Shown one piece after another: positions 1-10,009 of a stretch of 64,000 nucleotides of DNA (position 1 is the first letter of the stretch; the number at the start of each line of letters is the position of its first letter). The DNA lies in contig NZ_SMFU01000007.1 of the NCBI RefSeq assembly GCF_004339595.1, positions 804,658 to 868,657 of the forward strand, written 5' to 3'. The stretch comes from Marinobacterium mangrovicola. GTDB lineage: Bacteria > Pseudomonadota > Gammaproteobacteria > Pseudomonadales > Balneatricaceae. The notes under the pieces were generated by a model. The model did not search any database, had not been told where the DNA came from, and saw nothing but the letters and a program-made list of their open reading frames with translations. Both the position numbers and the translations under genes were made by a program.

Positions 1-1
1 G

Positions 2-3000
2 GTCAAGGAGAGCGCCAAGGCCAGCAGTGAAGAGGGGATTACCCGTGAAGCGCTGATCTATATCGAGGTTGATCGCCACAGTAATCCCGATGAGTTAAAG
101 GATATCGAACACAGCCTGGCTGAAGTGCTCACCATGGTGCGCGCAGCAGTAACGGATTTTGATGCCATGCGTGGGCGCGTCGAAGCGCTGATGGATGAAC
201 TGGCTCAGCTCAAGCAGCCCGAGCAGGTGGACGTGGATGAAGCGCGCGCTTTTCTTGGTTGGCTGCTGGAGAATCGCTTCACTTTTCTTGGTTATGAGGC
301 ACTCAATTTCGACGTATCCGGCAATGTGTTGACCACGGTGCCGGTAGAGAGCTCAGAACTGGGCGTGTGTCGCTTACAGCCGTCTGAGCGGGATGTTCAA
401 GAGGTGGGTAGCTGCTCACAGCTGGTCAATAAGCCGTTGATGTTTGCCAAGGACTACCGGCGCTCCCGGGTACATCGCCCCGCGTATCGTGACCTGGTGG
501 TGGTTAAACAGTTTAATGACCAGGGCGAGGTCACCGGCGAGCACCGCTTTTACGGTCTTTACACCTCTCCTGTTTATGCGGAGCCGCCGGTCAATGTGCC
601 GGTCCTGCGCCGCCGTGTTGCCCAGGTGCTCGAGCGCGCCGGATTCACGCCCGGTGGTCATAGCGCCAAGTCGCTGAGCCAGATTCTTAACGATCTACCG
701 CGGGATGAATTGCTGCTCTCCAGCGATGACGAACTGTTCAGCAACACCATGGGGGTGTTCAACCTGCAGGAGCGGCGTAAGGTTCGTCTGCTCTGTCGAC
801 GTGATTCCTGTGGCAAATTCTTTAGCTTTCTCTATTACGTTCCGCGTGACATCTTCAATACGGCGTTGCGCACTCAGGTGCAGGACCTGCTGGTGGAGCG
901 CCTTGGTGCGCTCGACTCTGAGTTCACCACCTATTACAGCGAGTCGGTGCTGACCCGTGTCTATTTCGTCCTGCCGGTTGATCCGGAGACGATGAACGCC
1001 TTTGATCCCCAGGAACTGGAAGCGGAAGTGGCTGAGCTGTCACGTTCCTGGTCTGATGAGCTGCATTCGGTGCTCGTTGATGCCTCCGGTGAGGAGCGTG
1101 GCAATCATCTGGCCAACGCCTACCGTAACGCTTTCCCATCGGCTTACCGTGAACACTTCTCACCGGCCAGCGCGGTATTCGATATCGACCACATTGAGGA
1201 GCTCGATACCGGTAAAAGCATCGCTTTGAGCTTCTATCGGCAGATAGAACAGTCTCGCGATCTGCTCAAGTTCAAGCTGTTCAACCGCAATGAACCGCTG
1301 GTGTTGTCAGATATCATCCCGGTGCTGGAAAACCTCGGTATGCGTGTCGTCGGCGAGCACCCCTATATGGTGCGCCGGCGTGATGGCGAGCATTTCTGGA
1401 TTCACGATTTCACGCTGCTCTACAACAGCGAGGACACCGTTGATCTGGAAGAGGTTAAGCAGGTTTTCCAGGACGCCTTCTTTAATATCTGGAGTGGCCG
1501 TGCGGAAAACGACGAGTTTAACCGCCTGGTCATCGGTGCGCGGCTGAACTGGCGGGAAGTGGCGATGTTGCGTGCCTACGCTCGCTACAATCAGCAGATC
1601 CGCTTTGGCTTCAGTCAGCCCTACATCGCTGATACCCTGTCGCGTCATCTCTATATCACACGCCTGTTGGTTGCACTGTTCCGTGCCCGTTTCGAGCCTG
1701 GCAGGCAGAACAGTTCCAAGGTACAGGCGCTGGCCGATCGTATCGGCAGCAGCGTAATCGATGCGTTGGACAAGGTTGATCATCTTAACGATGACAAGAT
1801 CCTGCGCCGCTACCTGGAGCTGATCCGCGCGACCCTGCGAACCAACTATTTCCAGAACGACAGTGCGGGTGAGCCCAAGGATTATCTGGTCTTCAAGCTC
1901 AATCCCCACGAGATCGCCAATATCCCGCTACCGCGGCCGATGTTCGAGATCTTTGTTTATTCTGCGAAGGTCGAGGGTGTGCATCTGCGCGGTGGCAAGG
2001 TCGCCCGTGGTGGCCTGCGCTGGTCGGACCGCCGCGAGGATTACCGCACCGAAGTGCTGGGTCTGGTCAAGGCGCAGCAGGTGAAGAACGCGGTTATCGT
2101 GCCAGTGGGTGCCAAGGGCGGCTTTGTGGCGAAGCAGATGCCGGTCAACGCCAGCCGCGAGGCGGTACTGGAAGAGGGTATCGCCTGCTACAAGACCTTT
2201 ATCCGCGGTCTTCTGGATGTGACCGATAACTTTGTCGATGGTGAAGTGGCACCCCCGCCAGAGCTGGTGCGCCATGATGAGGATGACCCCTATCTGGTCG
2301 TCGCTGCCGACAAGGGAACGGCAACTTTCTCCGATATCGCCAACGGCATAGCGGAGGAGTTTGGTTTCTGGTTGGGCGATGCCTTCGCTTCTGGCGGGTC
2401 CCAGGGTTATGACCACAAGAAAATGGGCATCACCGCACGCGGTGCCTGGGAATCGGTGAAACTGCACTTCCGTGAACTGGGCCTCGATACCCAGACCCAG
2501 GCGTTCAGCGTCGTTGCCATTGGTGATATGGGGGGCGATGTCTTTGGGAACGGCATGCTGATGTCTGAGCATATTCAGATGGTGGCGGCCTTCAACCATA
2601 TGCATATCTTTATCGATCCGGCGCCGGATGCCGCAGCGAGCTTTGTCGAGCGTAAGCGTCTGTTCGAACTGCCACGCTCAAGCTGGTCAGACTATGACGA
2701 GTCTTTGATCTCCAAGGGGGGCGGAGTTTTCTCCCGTGCCGCCAAGTGGATCGATATCACGCCGGAAATGAAAAAACGCTTCGATATCAGTGAGGACAGG
2801 CTGGCACCTAACGACCTGATATCCGCGCTGCTCAAGGCGCGTGTGGATCTGATCTGGAATGGCGGCATCGGTACATACGTCAAGGCGAGCTTCGAATCGC
2901 ACGGCGATGTGGGCGATAAGGCCAATGACAGCTTGCGTATCGATGGCCGCGACTTGCGCTGTCGGGTACTGGGTGAGGGCGGCAACCTGGGCTTTACCCA

Positions 3001-4444
3001 GCTTGGACGTATTGAGTTTGCTTTGAATGGCGGCGCCTGTAACACCGACTTTATCGATAACGCCGGTGGTGTGGACTGCTCCGACCATGAGGTCAATATC
3101 AAGATCCTGCTTAACAACGTGGTTGGTAATGGTGACCTGACCGTTAAGCAGCGAAACGTTTTCCTCAAGGAGATGACCGAGGAGGTCTCCCGGCTGGTCC
3201 TGAGAAACAACTACAGCCAGGCGCTGGCGATCAGTATCTGTCAAAGCCAGGTTGGTCGTGCGCTGGATGACTACCGGCGGCTGATCAACGAGCTGGAGCA
3301 ACGGGGCCGGCTGGTACGTGCGCTGGAGTTTATTCCGGCGGATGAAGAGATCGTCAGCCGCAGCGAGCAGGGCAAAACGCTGACCCGGCCTGAACTCTCG
3401 GTGCTGATCTCCTATGTTAAGGCCGAACTCAAGGAGGTGCTGACCGATAGCTGGTTACCATCGAATCCTTACATTGCCCGTGAGGTCCAGACAGCCTTCC
3501 CGGCAGCACTGGTCGAGCGTTACACCGAAGAGGTGGAAAATCACCGCCTGCAGGCGCAGATCGTTGCCACCCAGACCGCCAACGGCATGATCAACCGCAT
3601 GGGGATCACCTTCCCGCTGCGGATGCATCAGGCGACCGGGCGGGATATGGCCGATATTGCGGCTTCGTATATTACGGCGCGGGATATCTTCAACATGGAT
3701 GCGCTCTGGCAGCAGATAGAAGCGCTGGATAATTCTGTGCCGGCTGCGATGTTGCAGGGGATCATGGGGGATCTGCAGCGACTGGTACGTCGGGCGGCCA
3801 ATTGGCTGTTAAATGCCTACCGCCAGCAGCTTGATCCTCAGGCGCTGGTAGAGCGCTTCCGTCCCGGCGTTGAGTCCATGGCGCTGTCACTCTCGGAGCG
3901 CCTCACCGGTGAGCCGCGGGAAGCCTGGCAGGCACGGTATAACGAGCTGGAGCAGGCCGGAGTGCCCTCGGAGCTGGCGGTACAGGCAGCCTCGTTTGAT
4001 AGCCTGTACACCCTGTTGGGCATTATCGCCACTGCAGAGCAGACCGGCGAGCCGCTGGATCGTGTGGCTGATGTCTACTTCCTTATTGGGGAGCAGCTCG
4101 ATCTCTACAGCGTTGATCGTCAGATCAAGCTGATGGATCAGGAAACCCATTGGCAGTCGCTGGCAAGGGATGGCTTCAGGGAGGAACTCAACAGCCAGCA
4201 GCGGGCGATTACCGTCAGTGTGCTTAACCGGGCCAGCGCGGAACGCGCCGAGAAAGAGGAGGCAGAGTCGGAGCAGGAAGTGCTGTCGAGTCAGGCCTGC
4301 GTCGAGAGCTGGCTTGAGACCAACTCGGTACTGCTGCAGCGCTGGAGCCAGATATTGACTGACCTTAATTCGGTCAGCAAGCCGGACAGCGCGGTGTTTG
4401 CCGTGGCGATCCGGGAGCTGGTGGAGCTGGCTCACTGCAGCTGA
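2..4444 (+). CDS. gdhB: NAD-specific glutamate dehydrogenase, large (180-kDa class), 5' end cut off by the window
   Basis: The frame is open from base 2, so the start lies outside the window; about 1,480 residues are visible of a family usually near 1,600. This class of cytoplasmic enzyme oxidatively deaminates glutamate to 2-oxoglutarate with NAD+. The catalytic-domain lysine/glycine motif VGAKGGFV lies near base 2105. A nucleotide-binding stretch GDMGGDVFGNG follows near base 2522, and GEGGNLGFTQ near base 2975. Long N- and C-terminal regions typical of the class flank the catalytic core. A strong terminator follows the stop, so this is the end of a transcript. The identification is confident; allosteric control known in the class cannot be judged here. 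Confidence 0.95.
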   Translation, partial: VKESAKASSEEGITREALIYIEVDRHSNPDELKDIEHSLAEVLTMVRAAVTDFDAMRGRVEALMDELAQLKQPEQVDVDEARAFLGWLLENRFTFLGYEALNFDVSGNVLTTVPVESSELGVCRLQPSERDVQEVGSCSQLVNKPLMFAKDYRRSRVHRPAYRDLVVVKQFNDQGEVTGEHRFYGLYTSPVYAEPPVNVPVLRRRVAQVLERAGFTPGGHSAKSLSQILNDLPRDELLLSSDDELFSNTMGVFNLQERRKVRLLCRRDSCGKFFSFLYYVPRDIFNTALRTQVQDLLVERLGALDSEFTTYYSESVLTRVYFVLPVDPETMNAFDPQELEAEVAELSRSWSDELHSVLVDASGEERGNHLANAYRNAFPSAYREHFSPASAVFDIDHIEELDTGKSIALSFYRQIEQSRDLLKFKLFNRNEPLVLSDIIPVLENLGMRVVGEHPYMVRRRDGEHFWIHDFTLLYNSEDTVDLEEVKQVFQDAFFNIWSGRAENDEFNRLVIGARLNWREVAMLRAYARYNQQIRFGFSQPYIADTLSRHLYITRLLVALFRARFEPGRQNSSKVQALADRIGSSVIDALDKVDHLNDDKILRRYLELIRATLRTNYFQNDSAGEPKDYLVFKLNPHEIANIPLPRPMFEIFVYSAKVEGVHLRGGKVARGGLRWSDRREDYRTEVLGLVKAQQVKNAVIVPVGAKGGFVAKQMPVNASREAVLEEGIACYKTFIRGLLDVTDNFVDGEVAPPPELVRHDEDDPYLVVAADKGTATFSDIANGIAEEFGFWLGDAFASGGSQGYDHKKMGITARGAWESVKLHFRELGLDTQTQAFSVVAIGDMGGDVFGNGMLMSEHIQMVAAFNHMHIFIDPAPDAAASFVERKRLFELPRSSWSDYDESLISKGGGVFSRAAKWIDITPEMKKRFDISEDRLAPNDLISALLKARVDLIWNGGIGTYVKASFESHGDVGDKANDSLRIDGRDLRCRVLGEGGNLGFTQLGRIEFALNGGACNTDFIDNAGGVDCSDHEVNIKILLNNVVGNGDLTVKQRNVFLKEMTEEVSRLVLRNNYSQALAISICQSQVGRALDDYRRLINELEQRGRLVRALEFIPADEEIVSRSEQGKTLTRPELSVLISYVKAELKEVLTDSWLPSNPYIAREVQTAFPAALVERYTEEVENHRLQAQIVATQTANGMINRMGITFPLRMHQATGRDMADIAASYITARDIFNMDALWQQIEALDNSVPAAMLQGIMGDLQRLVRRAANWLLNAYRQQLDPQALVERFRPGVESMALSLSERLTGEPREAWQARYNELEQAGVPSELAVQAASFDSLYTLLGIIATAEQTGEPLDRVADVYFLIGEQLDLYSVDRQIKLMDQETHWQSLARDGFREELNSQQRAITVSVLNRASAERAEKEEAESEQEVLSSQACVESWLETNSVLLQRWSQILTDLNSVSKPDSAVFAVAIRELVELAHCS

Positions 4445-4500
4445 GTGCGCGATTCGAAATCGATCACTGACAATTGAGCGCTCAGGCGCGTTAAGATAAA

Positions 4501-4530
4501 AGGGTCGGGCGGGAATGTCCGGCCCTTTTT
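4501..4530 (+). terminator. Intrinsic terminator after the glutamate dehydrogenase gene
   Basis: An 8-bp stem, AGGGTCGG (4501-4508) with CCGGCCCT (4519-4526, one G-T wobble), is followed by a run of T. It separates the dehydrogenase from the next gene, whose ATG is at 4554. Confidence 0.8.
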
Positions 4531-4553
4531 GGTTCTACTGGAGTTTTGTTGTT

Positions 4554-5510
4554 ATGCGAGCTGTATTTCTTGATCTGGTGACCCTGGATGATCTGGATCT
4601 TTCCGAGCTGGAAGGCTGCTTTGACGAGTTGGTGACCTACCCGCGGACGGCACCGGAGCAGGTAGCCGAGCGCATCGATGGGTTTGATGTGGTCATACTC
4701 AACAAGGTGGTGCTCGATGCTGAACGGATAAAAGAATCGGACTCGCTGAAGCTGATCTGCGTCGTGGCCACCGGTTACAACAATGTAGATATCGAAGCGG
4801 CGCGGGAGCGGGAAATCCCGGTCTGCAATGCCCAGAGTTACGGCATCAATGCGGTGGCTCAGCATACGATCAGCCTGATGCTGGCACTACACACCCGGTT
4901 GCTCGATTACGACCGTGCGGTTAAAGCGGGTCAGTGGAATAAGGCGCAGCAGTTCTGTCTGCTCGACTTTCCCATTGTCGAAATGCGTGGCCGTACCCTC
5001 GGTATTGTTGGCTACGGCGCCTTGGGCCAGGAGGTAGCTCGGCTGGCGGAGTGTTTCGGCATGAGCGTGCAGGTTGCAGCAAGGCCGGGCGCTGATGAAA
5101 TACCTGTCGGACGGGTTGCCTTTGAACGTGTCCTTAGAGAGTCCGACGTGCTGAGTCTTCATTGCCCGTTGACAGACGCGACCCGGAACCTGGTTTCAGA
5201 GAATGAGCTGGCCGCGATGAAGCCGGGGGCCTTTCTGATTAATGCGGCTCGCGGTGGCGTCGTCAATGAAGAAGCCTTGGCGCAGGCCCTGCGTCAGGGT
5301 GTGATCGCGGGCGCCGCCACCGACGTGCTCACCGAGGAGCCGCCGCGTAAGGGTAATGTGCTGCTGGCCGATGATATTCCCAATCTTATTGTCACGCCGC
5401 ACAGCGCCTGGGGTAGCATCCAGGCGAGGGAAACTATTATCGGCCAGGCGGTAGAAAATGTAGAAGCGTTCAAGGCCGGTCAGCCGACCCGCTGTGTTAA
5501 CGGCTTCTGA
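4554..5510 (+). CDS. D-2-hydroxyacid dehydrogenase (HprA-like)
   Basis: This is a 318-residue cytoplasmic NAD(P)H-dependent oxidoreductase of the D-isomer 2-hydroxyacid dehydrogenase family, which reduces 2-keto acids such as hydroxypyruvate or glyoxylate. The Rossmann motif GYGALGQE is near residue 150. The catalytic Arg lies in AARGGVVNE (about 232), the Glu in TEEPP (about 259) and the His in TPHSAW (about 281). The ATG at 4554 is preferred to the one at 4515. CTGGAG (4538-4543) precedes it at good spacing, whereas 4515 lies inside the upstream terminator hairpin. The exact substrate cannot be told from sequence; hydroxypyruvate reductase is the closest guess. Confidence 0.9.
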   Translation: MRAVFLDLVTLDDLDLSELEGCFDELVTYPRTAPEQVAERIDGFDVVILNKVVLDAERIKESDSLKLICVVATGYNNVDIEAAREREIPVCNAQSYGINAVAQHTISLMLALHTRLLDYDRAVKAGQWNKAQQFCLLDFPIVEMRGRTLGIVGYGALGQEVARLAECFGMSVQVAARPGADEIPVGRVAFERVLRESDVLSLHCPLTDATRNLVSENELAAMKPGAFLINAARGGVVNEEALAQALRQGVIAGAATDVLTEEPPRKGNVLLADDIPNLIVTPHSAWGSIQARETIIGQAVENVEAFKAGQPTRCVNGF

Positions 5511-5520
5511 TACGGCAGGA

Positions 5521-6165
5521 TTAGAAAGGGCAGGGCGCTTCAACAATGAGGCGCTCACCACTCACCGGATGATCGAACGAGAGCATTTCGGCGTGCAACA
5601 GTAGCCGTGGGCTCGCATCGCGCACCGATTCCGGTGCATAGAACTGATCGCCGATGATTGGATGACCCATCGCCATCATATGAACCCTTAACTGGTGTGA
5701 ACGTCCGGTGATCGGGTGCAGCTCGATTCGGGTACCCAGCTCGGTAGATCCGGTTGCCTGCCAGTGCGTCAGAGCCGCCTTGCCCTGTTCGTGATCGACG
5801 ATCTGCAACGGTCGCCGCTCCCAATCGCAGCGCAGCGGTAGGTCCACCGAGCCGCTATCTGTTTTAGGCGTGCCGCTGACGACGGCCTGATAGCGTTTGT
5901 CGGTTTTTCGATCCTGGAATTGAATGCTGAGCGCTCGATGGCTCTCGGCGCTCAGTGCCAGCACCATCACTCCTGACGTTGCGTAATCCAGGCGGTGAAC
6001 GATACGCGCGGTCGGATAGTGCTCCTGCACCCGCCGCCACAGGCACTCCTGCCCCTGTGGCCCCTTGCCGGGAACCGAGAGCAGGTTGGCTGCTTTGTCG
6101 ACAACGACGATGGCGTCATCGGCATAGAGAACCGTTAGTGCAGTTTGCGTCTCGGGCGTTAGCAT
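5521..6165 (-). CDS. rluA: Dual-specificity 23S rRNA/tRNA pseudouridine synthase RluA
   Basis: At 214 residues this has the length of E. coli RluA, which makes pseudouridine 746 in 23S rRNA and 32 in certain tRNAs. The catalytic motif HRLDYATSG carries the nucleophile Asp60. LSVPG near residue 30, PITGRSHQLRVHM near 155-167 and RLLLHAEML near 195 all match RluA closely. There is no N-terminal S4 domain, as expected for RluA and unlike RluC/RluD. The start overlaps the end of rlmD by 7 bases, so the two RNA-modification genes form one minus-strand unit. Only 10 bases separate it from the convergent dehydrogenase gene. Confidence 0.92.
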   Translation of the reverse strand: MLTPETQTALTVLYADDAIVVVDKAANLLSVPGKGPQGQECLWRRVQEHYPTARIVHRLDYATSGVMVLALSAESHRALSIQFQDRKTDKRYQAVVSGTPKTDSGSVDLPLRCDWERRPLQIVDHEQGKAALTHWQATGSTELGTRIELHPITGRSHQLRVHMMAMGHPIIGDQFYAPESVRDASPRLLLHAEMLSFDHPVSGERLIVEAPCPF

Positions 6166-7517
6166 TCGAACAGCGCCATCGATTCCACATGGGCGGTGTT
6201 CGGGAACATATCCATTACCGAAAAGCGCGTCATAAGGTAGCCGGCCTCTTTCAATAACTTGGCATCGCGGACCAGTGCGGCCGGATTGCAGGAGATATAC
6301 AGCACTGCCCGGGCGCCATAGCCTGCCAGCTCGCGGACACAGGCTTCGGCGCCAGCGCGGGGCGGGTCAAGCAGCACCAGGTCGAAACCATCCTGGCGGC
6401 TTTCACGGTACCAGTAGCCTTCACGGATATCGCTGCTCAGATCGCCCTTGTAAAACTCGGCGTTGCTCAGTGAGTTGAGTTCAGCATTATCACGGGCGCG
6501 CGCGACCATCTCTGCTGAGCCTTCCACGCCGACTACACGGGCAGCTTTGGTTGCCAACGGCAGCGTGAAATTGCCGAGGCCGCAGAACAGGTCCAGAACC
6601 CGGTCATTTTCTGTGGGTGACAGCCACTCAAGTGCGCGTTCAACCATTTTTTGGTTTATCGATGCGTTCACCTGCAGGAAGTCACCCGGTGCAAAGCTGA
6701 GGTTGATATTCTGCGCCGGCAACTGATAGCTAAGTTGGACGGCCGTGCTGCTGACCCTTTCGATCTGGCCTTTATTGTTCTCGATATAAAACTGGAAACC
6801 CTGTTCGCTGCAGGCCTGGACGATAGCCTCGCTCTGTACCTGATTGAGTTTGCGCGTGGTGCGTATGGTCAGTGAGCCTGTCTCGTCGCCGCAGGCGATG
6901 TCGAGATGGGTCAGGTGCTTGATATCGCCGAGACCGGTCAGCGCGTTGCGCAAGGCGGCGAGCAGTGCGTTGATGCGTGAGTCCAGCACCGGACACTGAT
7001 CGATATCGAGCAGCTTGTTGCTGGCCTGACGGCGGAAACCGATCAGTAGCTCGCCATCGGCACGCTGGTTGATACCGATGCGCGCAGTACGCCGATAGCC
7101 AAACTCCTCTGAAGTCAGTGCGGCTTCGACCTGCTGCGGCTCGATGTCAGAAAAGCGTTTCAGTTGATCGAGTAGCTGGTTCTGCTTGTACTCAAGCTGC
7201 AACTTCGGCTCCAGGTGCTGAAGCTGACAGCCGCCGCAGCGACCATAGTATTCACAGGGAGGCTGGCGCCGCTCCCCGCTTGCGACCAGTATCTCTTCGA
7301 CAACCGCTTCATCGTAACGCTTGTGCCGTGCCGTGATCTGGGCGTTAACCCTTTCTCCGGGCAGTGCGCCGGTGATAAAGCAGGTTTTGCCGTTGATTCT
7401 GGCGATGCCGCGTCCCTCGAGGCTGAGATTGTCTATATCGGCTTCGAAGTGATCTGGTATGGATTGACGGCTCTGACGCTTGGCAGGTCCGCCAAACTGG
7501 ATGCGATTACGACTCAT
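6159..7517 (-). CDS. rlmD: 23S rRNA (uracil-1939-C5)-methyltransferase RlmD
   Basis: This 452-residue SAM-dependent enzyme methylates U1939 of 23S rRNA. An N-terminal TRAM-like RNA-binding domain (about 20-80) is followed by the [4Fe-4S] ligands Cys88, Cys94 and Cys97, with a fourth candidate in DIDQCPVL near 175. The methyltransferase core has LDLFCGLGNF near 305, LLDPPRAGA near 380 and the catalytic Cys in YISCNPAAL near 410. It is cotranscribed with rluA downstream. It diverges from the TrpD2 homologue across about 150 bases that must hold both promoters. Confidence 0.95.
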   Translation of the reverse strand: MSRNRIQFGGPAKRQSRQSIPDHFEADIDNLSLEGRGIARINGKTCFITGALPGERVNAQITARHKRYDEAVVEEILVASGERRQPPCEYYGRCGGCQLQHLEPKLQLEYKQNQLLDQLKRFSDIEPQQVEAALTSEEFGYRRTARIGINQRADGELLIGFRRQASNKLLDIDQCPVLDSRINALLAALRNALTGLGDIKHLTHLDIACGDETGSLTIRTTRKLNQVQSEAIVQACSEQGFQFYIENNKGQIERVSSTAVQLSYQLPAQNINLSFAPGDFLQVNASINQKMVERALEWLSPTENDRVLDLFCGLGNFTLPLATKAARVVGVEGSAEMVARARDNAELNSLSNAEFYKGDLSSDIREGYWYRESRQDGFDLVLLDPPRAGAEACVRELAGYGARAVLYISCNPAALVRDAKLLKEAGYLMTRFSVMDMFPNTAHVESMALFEC

Positions 7518-7667
7518 GAGAACTACCCGGTTAAGAGGCCGGCAATTCTACCAATTTGCCTGCTGTGCCGGAACAGGCGGCTGATGGTAGACCCTGGGCT
7601 GGTGTAGAATCACAGCCTGATTTTTGCGCTAAATGGCAATATGCCGGCAATTTTGTGGAGTAGTGGT

Positions 7668-8660
7668 ATGGCTCAGGAACATCCGTTTGCACAGTACGTG
7701 CGCATTCTCGGTAAGGGCAAGAAAGGAAGCCGTTCGCTGGACCGTGCGGAAGCGCGGGATGCGATGGGAATGATCCTGGATGCCAAGGTACGCCCGGAAC
7801 AGCTGGGTGCTTTTTTGATGCTGCTGCGCGTCAAAGAGGAGGCGCCGGATGAGCTGGCCGGTTTTGCCGATGCGGTGCGCGAGCGCTACCAGCCCCCGGT
7901 CGGAATTAACGCCAGCGTGGACTGGGCATCCTACGCCGGTAAAAAACGTCATCTTCCCTGGTTCCTGCTGTCGGCGTTACTGCTTGCGGAGCAGGGCACG
8001 CCGGTATTTATGCACGGTGCCCGAGGCCACACTGCGGGCCGCATCTACACTGAAGATATGCTCGCACTCTTTGGGTTGCCCTCCTGCGAAAGTTGGCAGC
8101 AGGTCGGTGAGCAGCTTGAAGGCAGCGGCTTTGCCTTTATGTCGATCGACCATTTTTGCCCGCCATTGGGTGAAATCATCCAGCTGCGCAATATTCTCGG
8201 TCTGCGCTCGCCAGTGCATACCCTGTGCCGGATGCTGAATCCATTGGAGGCAGAGGTCACTGTCGATGGCGTGTTCCACCCGCCTTATGCGCCTATGCAT
8301 CAGAAGACTGCTCAGCTGCTGGGTACCCATCAGGCGGTTACCGTGCGGGGTGATGGCGGTGAGGCGGAGGTCAAGCCGGACACCGACTGTGACCTGCACT
8401 GGATCGTCAACGGTGAACTATCCACTGGCAGTTGGGCGCGGATCTATCCGCAGCGACTGGTGAAGGATGAGACGCTTGATCCACAAGATCTGCTGAAGCT
8501 CTGGCGCGGTGAAATGGAACATCCCTATGGCGAAGGTGCGGTGATCTCCACGCTGGCGATGGTGCTGCGCCTGCTGATCCCGAATGAGGCAGAGGATCAG
8601 CCGCAATTGATCGACCGTGCGCGCTCAATCTGGGAAGGGCGTGACCGCGCCCGTTACTGA
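7668..8660 (+). CDS. ybiB: TrpD2/YbiB-family anthranilate phosphoribosyltransferase-like protein
   Basis: This 330-residue protein has the fold of anthranilate phosphoribosyltransferase. Family members of the YbiB/TrpD2 group are not tryptophan enzymes but have been described as nucleic-acid-binding, DNA-damage-linked proteins. The N-terminal helical domain (LDAKVRPEQLGAFLMLLRVK) is evident, while the true TrpD glycine-rich PRPP loop is replaced by FMHGARGHTAGR. The ATG at 7668 is chosen over 7641 because GTGGAG (7655-7660) lies 7 bases ahead of it. No tryptophan genes are nearby, which supports the non-biosynthetic assignment. The physiological role remains unclear. Confidence 0.82.
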   Translation: MAQEHPFAQYVRILGKGKKGSRSLDRAEARDAMGMILDAKVRPEQLGAFLMLLRVKEEAPDELAGFADAVRERYQPPVGINASVDWASYAGKKRHLPWFLLSALLLAEQGTPVFMHGARGHTAGRIYTEDMLALFGLPSCESWQQVGEQLEGSGFAFMSIDHFCPPLGEIIQLRNILGLRSPVHTLCRMLNPLEAEVTVDGVFHPPYAPMHQKTAQLLGTHQAVTVRGDGGEAEVKPDTDCDLHWIVNGELSTGSWARIYPQRLVKDETLDPQDLLKLWRGEMEHPYGEGAVISTLAMVLRLLIPNEAEDQPQLIDRARSIWEGRDRARY

Positions 8661-8699
8661 GCGCGGTTGCCGCATCAATCGTAACGAAGGCGTCGGGCT

Positions 8700-9866
8700 T
8701 TAGTCCCGACGTAGCTTGTCCGATACCGCGATCGGTGAGGGATAGCGGAAAATCACCACGTAGGTGGAGAGCAGGAAGCTAAGAATCGCCGTGGCCTGAA
8801 TGACATGGGAGGCCTCGGTGCCGATCATGCCGCCGGCGAACGCGAGATAAGCGATCAGCAGGGAGAACTCACTGATCTGGCCAAGCCGGAAACCGATCTC
8901 CCAGCTGGTTTCGGAAGATTCGCTGATCCCTTTCAGGAGGTGGCGGAAAATCAGCGGTTTTAGTGCCAGTACGGCGGCGGTCAGTGCCAGCGCCGGCAGC
9001 AGAATATCGTCGATCAGCGTTAGGTTGAAGCTGGCGCCCACCGAGAAGAAAAACAGAATCAGGAAGAAGTCACGCAGTGGCTTCAGGCTGGTCGCGATGT
9101 ACTGCGAAATGGGGCTCGTGGCCAGGGCAACGCCCGCGATAAAGGCGCCCATTTCCGCCGAGAGACCGAGATAAACCGAGCCCTCGGCCATGCCCAGGCA
9201 CCAGCCGATGGCGACCAGAAAGATATATTCGTGAAAGCGGTCGAAGCGTTGCAGCAGCGGCAGCAGCACCCAGCGCACAAAGCCCCAGGCGAATACCGCC
9301 AGCAGTGGCAGCGCGAGCATGGAGCGACCGAAGCTCATGGCCGGGCTCTCGCCGGAACCACTGTTGAGCAGCAGGAGAACCAGAATCGCCACCACATCCT
9401 GCAACAGCAGCAAGCCAACCACCAGTTCACCAGTATGGCGATGGTGCAGAACGGTGGTGGGTAGCAGCTTGATGCCGATAATGGTGCTGGAGAACATCAC
9501 CGCGGCACCGATCACCAGCGACTCGGTCTGGGTGAAGCCGAATAGCACGCCGACTCCGTAGCCGATCCCCATAAACGCCAGCGAGCTGATCACCGCCACC
9601 AGCGTAGCCTTGCGCAGCATATGGATCAGGTGGGAGGGCTGCATATCCAGCCCGAGCAGAAACAGCAGGAAGATTATTCCCACGTGGGAAATGTCGGAGA
9701 GCAGGTTGGTATCCGTAACCGCCTGCAGACCCCAGGGCCCCAGCGCAGCTCCGAGCACTACGTAGGCGACAAGCAACGGTTGTCGGGTATAAAGCGCGAT
9801 TGAGGCGAGAACCGCCGCGCCACTGAAGATCAGGAAAAAAGAAAAGACAACCGAGTGTTCCATCAT
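8700..9866 (-). CDS. Kef-type (CPA2) monovalent cation/proton antiporter, membrane domain only
   Basis: This is a 388-residue inner-membrane protein with about 11-12 hydrophobic segments. The CPA2 signature regions GLDMQPSHLI, SSTIIGIKLLP and GAFIAGVALATSP match cation:proton antiporters of the Kef/RosB type. It ends soon after the last membrane segment and so lacks the C-terminal RCK/TrkA-N nucleotide-binding domain that gates KefB and KefC. The first of two adjacent ATGs (9866) is chosen because AGGAG lies 7 bases upstream; the second is at 9863. It converges with the ybiB-like gene. Transported ion (K+ or Na+) is not determinable. Confidence 0.85.
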   Translation of the reverse strand: MMEHSVVFSFFLIFSGAAVLASIALYTRQPLLVAYVVLGAALGPWGLQAVTDTNLLSDISHVGIIFLLFLLGLDMQPSHLIHMLRKATLVAVISSLAFMGIGYGVGVLFGFTQTESLVIGAAVMFSSTIIGIKLLPTTVLHHRHTGELVVGLLLLQDVVAILVLLLLNSGSGESPAMSFGRSMLALPLLAVFAWGFVRWVLLPLLQRFDRFHEYIFLVAIGWCLGMAEGSVYLGLSAEMGAFIAGVALATSPISQYIATSLKPLRDFFLILFFFSVGASFNLTLIDDILLPALALTAAVLALKPLIFRHLLKGISESSETSWEIGFRLGQISEFSLLIAYLAFAGGMIGTEASHVIQATAILSFLLSTYVVIFRYPSPIAVSDKLRRD

Positions 9867-10009
9867 TGCGCGTCTCCTACTGCCGGGAGATAAGTCTATC
9901 AGAGAGGTTGTTTGCACTGCAGCAGATAATAACCAATCAATTTACTCAGGTTTAAGAACCGTGTATCCTAGTTGCAAGTAAACATCCGTTCCAAAGGGTT
10001 TTATATAAG

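Noticed and set aside
8691-8711. Hairpin CGTCGGG/CCCGACG between the ybiB-like gene and the antiporter
   Set aside because: It overlaps the antiporter stop codon and has no T tract on either strand, so it is not called as a terminator.
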